Of a stretch of DNA of 9,567 bases, positions 6,215-9,567 are shown one piece after another. The translations under genes and the position numbers were made by a program. Source of the stretch: CAYQQO01 sp964420115 (GTDB lineage: Bacteria; Patescibacteriota; Minisyncoccia; Portnoybacterales; UBA2143); the NCBI GenBank assembly GCA_964420115.1, contig CAYQQO010000023.1:1-9567 (forward strand), in the 5' to 3' direction. Positions within the stretch are counted from its first letter, which is position 1. Each line of letters starts with the position of its first letter. The notes under the pieces were generated by a model. That model ran no database searches and had not been told where the DNA came from. It saw only the letters and a program-made list of their open reading frames with translations.

Positions 6215-7185
6215 CCCCGACTAATAAAATGCATAAAAATTAGAAGCCTCGCTCCTTCTAAAATTTTTTTATTATTTATCAATTTAGTTTCTTTACTCAA
6301 CTTATCTAATTTTTTATAGCGCTCCTCCCATTTTTTCTCTAAAAAATAATCTTCAACGCCAGAAGCCTTAATTTTTTCTATTACTTTCTTTTTATCTTTG
6401 CCTTGTAACTCCTTTAAACTGGTGATTTTATGCTCTAAGGCATAGGGAATAACCGCGCTAGTATAATCACCCTCTTCCATTTCTCTTTCCCACGTAGTAA
6501 GCCAATTGCCAATCCTACCCATCTCCTGAAGGCATAAAACCGCTTTACGCGCCTTACCTAGATCCTCAAAGTTAATTTTATTATGACACATCAAATCCAG
6601 ATCAAAATCAATCAAAATCTGCATACTATGAGGTAAATATAGCCAACATTCTTTTGTATTAACAAAATATGGATATTTAAAAACGAGATAGGCATAATTT
6701 ACCGCATTCAAAAACTGAGCTGTATCATAATTAAAAAAAACTTCTATTTTCTTATGCTGTGGGAACTTCCTGATTTCTTTTTTTATATAATGCCAAACTT
6801 TTAATGTGAATTCTAAATATTGCTTATCTGTTTTATCTAACCGAACAGTCTGTATAGTTTTCTCCCTAAATGGAACTTTTAATAATTCGTCTAGTAATTT
6901 TTCTCTTCCTTTTGTTTCGGCGACATCATCTAATAAGACAATAAACATATCATAGAGAGTTTTAATCTTTGGCAAGGAAGAATATTTTTGTTGGATAGAC
7001 GAATAAAACCACACCTTATTCATCTTATACAACCACCTCCAAATAAAATCAGGCCTATCGCCCACTGCATTAAATTCCTCCACCCACCCCTGCAAATCCA
7101 CAGGCAACTCCACATCCTGAACAGCTTCAACTTCTTCTTTAATTCTTTCTGGCGTAAGTTGTTTTAAGATGTTATTGATTACCAT
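6205..7185 (-). CDS. Class I terpene synthase-like protein
   Basis: The 326-residue, soluble, mostly helical protein shows an aspartate-rich DDVAE (86-90; DDxxE form) at the end of a hydrophobic helix, and NWLTTWERE (227-235), which fits the NxxxTxxxE spacing of the metal-binding NSE triad. Their order and distance (about 140 residues) match class I terpene synthases, which ionise prenyl diphosphates with magnesium. Length also fits bacterial single-domain enzymes. Overall similarity to well-known cyclases is not obvious to me, so a prenyl-diphosphate-binding enzyme of another activity is possible. Its ATG overlaps the reductase stop (ATGGTAA, 7179-7185) and has no Shine-Dalgarno site, indicating translational coupling. 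With the reductase and UbiA genes upstream, it suggests a modified isoprenoid product. Confidence 0.6.
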   Translation of the reverse strand: MVINNILKQLTPERIKEEVEAVQDVELPVDLQGWVEEFNAVGDRPDFIWRWLYKMNKVWFYSSIQQKYSSLPKIKTLYDMFIVLLDDVAETKGREKLLDELLKVPFREKTIQTVRLDKTDKQYLEFTLKVWHYIKKEIRKFPQHKKIEVFFNYDTAQFLNAVNYAYLVFKYPYFVNTKECWLYLPHSMQILIDFDLDLMCHNKINFEDLGKARKAVLCLQEMGRIGNWLTTWEREMEEGDYTSAVIPYALEHKITSLKELQGKDKKKVIEKIKASGVEDYFLEKKWEERYKKLDKLSKETKLINNKKILEGARLLIFMHFISRGWK

Positions 7186-8321
7186 AAATAATTTTTATGC
7201 TTCCCCCAAATATAGAAAAATTTAATAACTTTAAAAAAGTCTTTTCTTAAGTTTGACTTATTAAACAAACTCTGTATAACAAGATTTACTGAAGCCGAGC
7301 TGGAAGAGCTTCTGTTTTCTAAAACTTCCGCCAGCTCGTTAATAGTTTTATTATCAAGAGAATAAAAAAGATTTCTCGCCTTTACTAATTTTCCCGAAGC
7401 AAGAGGCATTGATTTTATTCTTGATTCGTAAAGCTCAACTTTATTATCCAAAATACATTCAGCGGCGATTTTCCCGGAAAGCATCGCCTGGCTAATTCCT
7501 CCCTTAAAAATTGGATCTGTTAGGCCGGCTGCGTCGCCGATTAATAAAGCGTTGTCTTTGTATATCTTTTTACAAACACCACTTTCCGGGATAAGCCCGC
7601 TTCTGTTTTCCAGAAGCTCGTATTGGCCATAATACGGCTGGATAAATTCTTCTAAAAATTTTTTAAATTTTTCTTGTAAACCCTTGGCATGACAGCAAAT
7701 TCCCGCATTAGCGCTGTTTTTTGATTTTGGAAATATCCAAGCATATCCTCGAGGGAATTTTTGATTATCCAAATATATTTTTGCTATTTTAGTATCAATT
7801 TTTTTTTCAAAATTTATTAAATATTGTATGGCGGGCAATATCTCTATATTTTCCTTAAAAATATTTTGCCTAACAATTGAGTTGACCCCGTCAGCGCCGA
7901 TAAGATAGCGCCCCTTATAAATATCGCCGTTATTTGTTTTTACCAGCCAATAATCTTTTTCTCTATAAATTTCTACTGCCTTTGTGTTGGTTTTAATCTC
8001 CGATTTAACTTGACTGGCTAATTTTTCTTCAAAAGCAGACCGGTCTATAATGTAGGCATAGGGAAATTTTTTTGATTCTCCTATAACTTTACCATTGGGA
8101 GCTATTCTCTGTATAGCGCTAAGTTCGCAAGAAATCCAATTATTATCAGGTTTAATCCCCGACATTTTTAAAGCATTACAAGAGACCCCCTCACCTGTTC
8201 TAACAGGTTTGTCGCCAATATTTTCTCTCCTTTCCAAAAGAAGAGAATTTGTTAAAGAACGAGCAACAATCAAACCCCCAAAACCGCCTCCGATAATAAT
8301 TGCTGTATAAACCTTCCTCAT
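7179..8321 (-). CDS. Geranylgeranyl reductase family FAD-dependent oxidoreductase
   Basis: This 380-residue flavoprotein has the FAD-binding GGGFGG (11-16), RTGEG (41-45), the DG motif IGADGVNS (141-148), the reductase signature GYAWIFPKS (192-200, the YxWxFPK motif of this family) and the second FAD motif IGDAAGLTDPIFKGGISQAM (261-280). Such enzymes reduce double bonds of geranylgeranyl chains in chlorophyll, menaquinone or archaeal-type lipids; the chain carrier here is unknown. The length is usual for the family. The start at 8321 is supported because the FAD motif begins at residue 8, although the ribosome site is weak. It is preceded by an extended -10 promoter and overlaps the terpene-synthase-like gene by 7 bases, forming an operon that continues into the kinase gene. 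Confidence 0.9.
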   Translation of the reverse strand: MRKVYTAIIIGGGFGGLIVARSLTNSLLLERRENIGDKPVRTGEGVSCNALKMSGIKPDNNWISCELSAIQRIAPNGKVIGESKKFPYAYIIDRSAFEEKLASQVKSEIKTNTKAVEIYREKDYWLVKTNNGDIYKGRYLIGADGVNSIVRQNIFKENIEILPAIQYLINFEKKIDTKIAKIYLDNQKFPRGYAWIFPKSKNSANAGICCHAKGLQEKFKKFLEEFIQPYYGQYELLENRSGLIPESGVCKKIYKDNALLIGDAAGLTDPIFKGGISQAMLSGKIAAECILDNKVELYESRIKSMPLASGKLVKARNLFYSLDNKTINELAEVLENRSSSSSASVNLVIQSLFNKSNLRKDFFKVIKFFYIWGKHKNYLW

Positions 8322-8333
8322 TGCCGCTTATCC

Positions 8334-8360
8334 AGTATTAATAATTAAATTATCAATACT
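8334..8360. repeat. 12-bp inverted repeat over the reductase transcription start
   Basis: Arms agtattaataat (8334-8345) and attatcaatact (8349-8360) are complementary at 11 of 12 positions around a 3-base centre. The element sits just downstream of the -10 site and covers the expected start of transcription. It may be a repressor operator, or a weak hairpin in the leader RNA. AT richness makes chance symmetry easier. Confidence 0.45.
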
Positions 8361-8363
8361 AAA

Positions 8364-8372
8364 ATTATATCA
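8364..8372 (-). promoter_or_regulatory. Extended -10 promoter of the reductase-terpene-kinase operon
   Basis: On the minus strand TGATATAAT (8372-8364) combines a perfect TATAAT with the extended TGn element. The -35 position is only a T-tract, which also serves as the tail of the preceding terminator. Start of transcription is expected near 8357, about 36 bases before the ATG at 8321. Confidence 0.6.
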
Positions 8373-8374
8373 TT

Positions 8375-8410
8375 AAAAAAAGAAAAGAAAAAACACCACT
8401 AACGTGGTGT
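8375..8410 (-). terminator. Intrinsic terminator upstream of the reductase gene
   Basis: Read on the minus strand, ACACCAC (8410-8404) and GTGGTGT (8399-8393) form a perfect 7-bp stem with a GTTA loop, followed directly by a long T-rich tract to 8375. It would stop transcription from the UbiA gene and from the short promoter at 8442-8471, leaving the reductase operon dependent on its own promoter or on antitermination. Confidence 0.85.
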
Positions 8411-8425
8411 CTTATTCAAGTCCAT
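8399..8425 (-). CDS. Possible 8-codon leader peptide overlapping the terminator
   Basis: ATG (8425-8423) begins an ORF encoding MDLNKTPR that ends at TAG (8401-8399). AAAGGT lies about eight bases upstream as a possible ribosome site. The last codons form the 5' arm of the terminator hairpin and the stop codon reaches into its loop, so translating ribosomes would hinder hairpin formation. That geometry suits an attenuator, but the codons show no clear amino-acid theme and an ORF this short can arise by chance. Confidence 0.3.
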   Translation of the reverse strand: MDLNKTPR

Positions 8426-8441
8426 TTAATCGACCTTTGTT

Positions 8442-8471
8442 ATTATTGCTGATAAACAATAATTTTGTCAA
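8442..8471 (-). promoter_or_regulatory. Strong promoter driving a ~50-60 base transcript
   Basis: On the minus strand a perfect TTGACA (8471-8466) is followed after 18 bases by AATAAT (8447-8442), five of six consensus. The predicted start near 8435 lies only about 25 bases from the terminator stem at 8410, so the basic product is a very short RNA unless readthrough occurs into the reductase gene. Confidence 0.65.
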
Positions 8472-8508
8472 GTTTTTATTTTGTCTTTTACGCATATAGG
8501 ACTATTTG

Positions 8509-8637
8509 TTAATTAATTAACAAAAGACTCATCAGACCGAACCACTGGTTGGTTTTGGCTTTGCGGTTGCTCAAATAAACCCAGCTGGCTAAGCTGACGG
8601 CAATAAGATTGATTAAAACAATAATAAATCTCTCCAT
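8509..8637 (-). pseudogene. N-terminal remnant of a second 7TM-type histidine kinase
   Basis: A 42-codon ORF (ATG at 8637, TAA at 8511-8509) encodes a hydrophobic helix followed by WVYLSNRKAKTNQWFGLMSL. Aligned with residues 31-54 of the intact kinase, 12 of 24 positions are identical (LA, WVYL, K, Q, F, LM, L), so it is the first transmembrane helix and the start of the second from a related but diverged kinase. Everything after about residue 40 is gone; no kinase domain is present. No good ribosome site precedes it and it begins 9 bases after the UbiA stop. It is probably decayed, though a retained single-pass membrane microprotein cannot be excluded. Confidence 0.7.
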
Positions 8638-8646
8638 TTTTGAAAA

Positions 8647-9522
8647 CTAACTCATTAAAAACTTAGCCAACCACACCACCACAGGCCAAAGAATATATTC
8701 TCCGTCTGCCATTATATAAGAAAGCGAACGAAGGGCTTTTTGGCCTGTTTTTTTTGCTTTTTGAAGATAATAGAAGCTATAGAAATAGAAAACAATTAAG
8801 CCGAGAGAATAAACAGGGATTATCTGCAGAATAACGCCTAAGATTATTGGGACAAAAGAAATAAGGTTAAAGATATGTAAAAACTTCAGAGTTGTTTTGG
8901 CTCCGTATCTGACCGGCAGAGTTAATAATTGTTCTTTTTTGTCTCCGGCTATGTCTTTAAAGTCAAAATAAATAGTATTAAACACTAAACGGAAAAACAC
9001 AAACAAAAAAAACAACAAGAAAAAGGGATTGAAAGAAAAAGAATAATAGAAAAGAGGCAGAAAAGCTCCTCCCACTGCCCAACACAAAGAAACATAAAGA
9101 TTTTTAAAGCCGATGATTTTCTGGGTTAAACCTTTAAAGAATTTAGTGTAAAATATCCCGATAACAAACAGAAAAAAGACAAAAAGAGAAAATCTGGCAT
9201 GAGTGGAATACAATGAGATGATAATGGAAAAAAGAGCCAGAACATAAATAGCAATCAACCAAGAAAAATACTTATTGATTTTTTGGAGATGTTCCACTCT
9301 TTCCGGGTTAGTTTGCGCGTCTTTGGCTGCTTCTTTGAAATGGTTGTAGGTATAACTTATTTGGGAAATCAGATAAGCCACGGCCAAAATGGGCCATTCT
9401 ATTTTCGCTGACAAAAGAATTATAACGGAGAGGGCAATACCGGCAAAACCTAAAGAGAGCAAATGCCCGCCATAGACAAACTCCTGCCAGATGACACGGA
9501 GGATTTTATTTTTTCTCCCCAT
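8647..9522 (-). CDS. UbiA-family membrane prenyltransferase
   Basis: The 291-residue protein has about eight to nine hydrophobic segments and two acidic loops expected of UbiA enzymes: N60-x3-E64-x3-D68 in NHFKEAAKD (a variant of NxxxDxxxD) and D187-x2-D190-x3-D194 in DFKDIAGDKKEQ, followed by LPVRYG. By family it transfers a prenyl chain from its diphosphate to an acceptor at the membrane using magnesium; quinone head groups, glycerol phosphate lipids and haem are known acceptors, and the one here is not evident. The E64 in place of Asp in the first motif is a conservative oddity. The ATG at 9522 is kept although its ribosome site is weak. With the reductase and terpene-synthase-like genes downstream it suggests isoprenoid lipid metabolism. 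Confidence 0.9.
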   Translation of the reverse strand: MGRKNKILRVIWQEFVYGGHLLSLGFAGIALSVIILLSAKIEWPILAVAYLISQISYTYNHFKEAAKDAQTNPERVEHLQKINKYFSWLIAIYVLALFSIIISLYSTHARFSLFVFFLFVIGIFYTKFFKGLTQKIIGFKNLYVSLCWAVGGAFLPLFYYSFSFNPFFLLFFLFVFFRLVFNTIYFDFKDIAGDKKEQLLTLPVRYGAKTTLKFLHIFNLISFVPIILGVILQIIPVYSLGLIVFYFYSFYYLQKAKKTGQKALRSLSYIMADGEYILWPVVVWLAKFLMS

Positions 9523-9567
9523 AAATTATTTGATATTTCCAGGCGCCGGTTTTAAGCGCCAACCCCT
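9506..9567 (-). CDS. Possible C-terminal tail of an upstream gene, cut by the right edge
   Basis: From the right edge one minus-strand frame stays open to a TAA at 9508-9506, encoding a protein-like tail GLALKTGAWKYQIIYGEKK that would overlap the UbiA start by 17 bases. A second frame ends earlier (TAA at 9528-9526) with RGWRLKPAPGNIK. Only one, if either, is real, and the fragment is too short to identify. Confidence 0.3.
   Translation of the reverse strand, partial: GLALKTGAWKYQIIYGEKK

Noticed and set aside
8095..8310. Plus-strand 71-codon ORF
   Set aside because: It is antisense to the FAD-binding N-terminus of the reductase.
9540..9567. GGCGC/GCGCC inverted repeat near the right edge as a terminator
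   Set aside because: The stem is only five base pairs, has no T-tract, and probably lies within the end of an upstream coding region.
1..9567. CRISPR array, tRNA or rRNA genes, UGA recoding
   Set aside because: No spaced repeat series or tRNA-like cloverleaf was seen, and TGA ends genes such as those at 451 and 4317 in the expected places.

Overview
The window looks like a stretch of an AT-rich bacterial chromosome. Promoters are sigma-70-like, the small genes have Shine-Dalgarno sites, and TGA serves as a normal stop codon. The membrane histidine kinase and the mix of small isoprenoid genes resemble what is seen in Candidate Phyla Radiation / Patescibacteria (Parcubacteria-like) genomes. 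That placement is inference from protein style, not proof. Apart from the left-edge gene, every gene I can support lies on the minus strand, so the window reads biologically from right to left.

Right part (about 9567 to 6205): a possible tail of an upstream gene is followed by a UbiA-family prenyltransferase. Next come a 42-codon remnant of a histidine kinase N-terminus and a compact promoter / 8-codon ORF / terminator unit. A geranylgeranyl-reductase-type flavoprotein then overlaps by 7 bp a protein with class I terpene synthase metal-binding motifs. Together these suggest a small isoprenoid-lipid locus. The terpene-synthase-like gene in turn overlaps a full-length 7TM-type sensor histidine kinase.

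Middle part (4584 to 1987): this 2.6 kb segment sits exactly between two perfect 212-bp direct copies of the 3' end of the histidine kinase gene. It holds what looks like a complete RiPP (ribosomally made, post-translationally modified peptide) unit: a strong promoter, a 43-codon precursor peptide gene (4317-4448) with a near-perfect ribosome binding site, an attenuator-like hairpin, a radical SAM/SPASM maturase with a PqqD-like leader-binding domain, a terminator, and a class I methyltransferase with its own promoter placed to give a leaderless mRNA. The direct repeats suggest the segment was inserted at, or duplicated around, the kinase 3' end. The kinase stayed intact and a 212-bp relic was left on the far side.

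Left part (1986 to 1): the kinase relic, a strong intrinsic terminator that was probably the original kinase terminator, then a second, different radical SAM/SPASM protein with its own promoter and a RiPP-maturase-like N-terminus. It converges with the C-terminal part of an unrecognised plus-strand gene that runs off the left edge.

The most interesting content is the RiPP unit with its uncatalogued precursor, the 212-bp repeats around it, and the scattered kinase pieces, which point to recombination among paralogous kinases.
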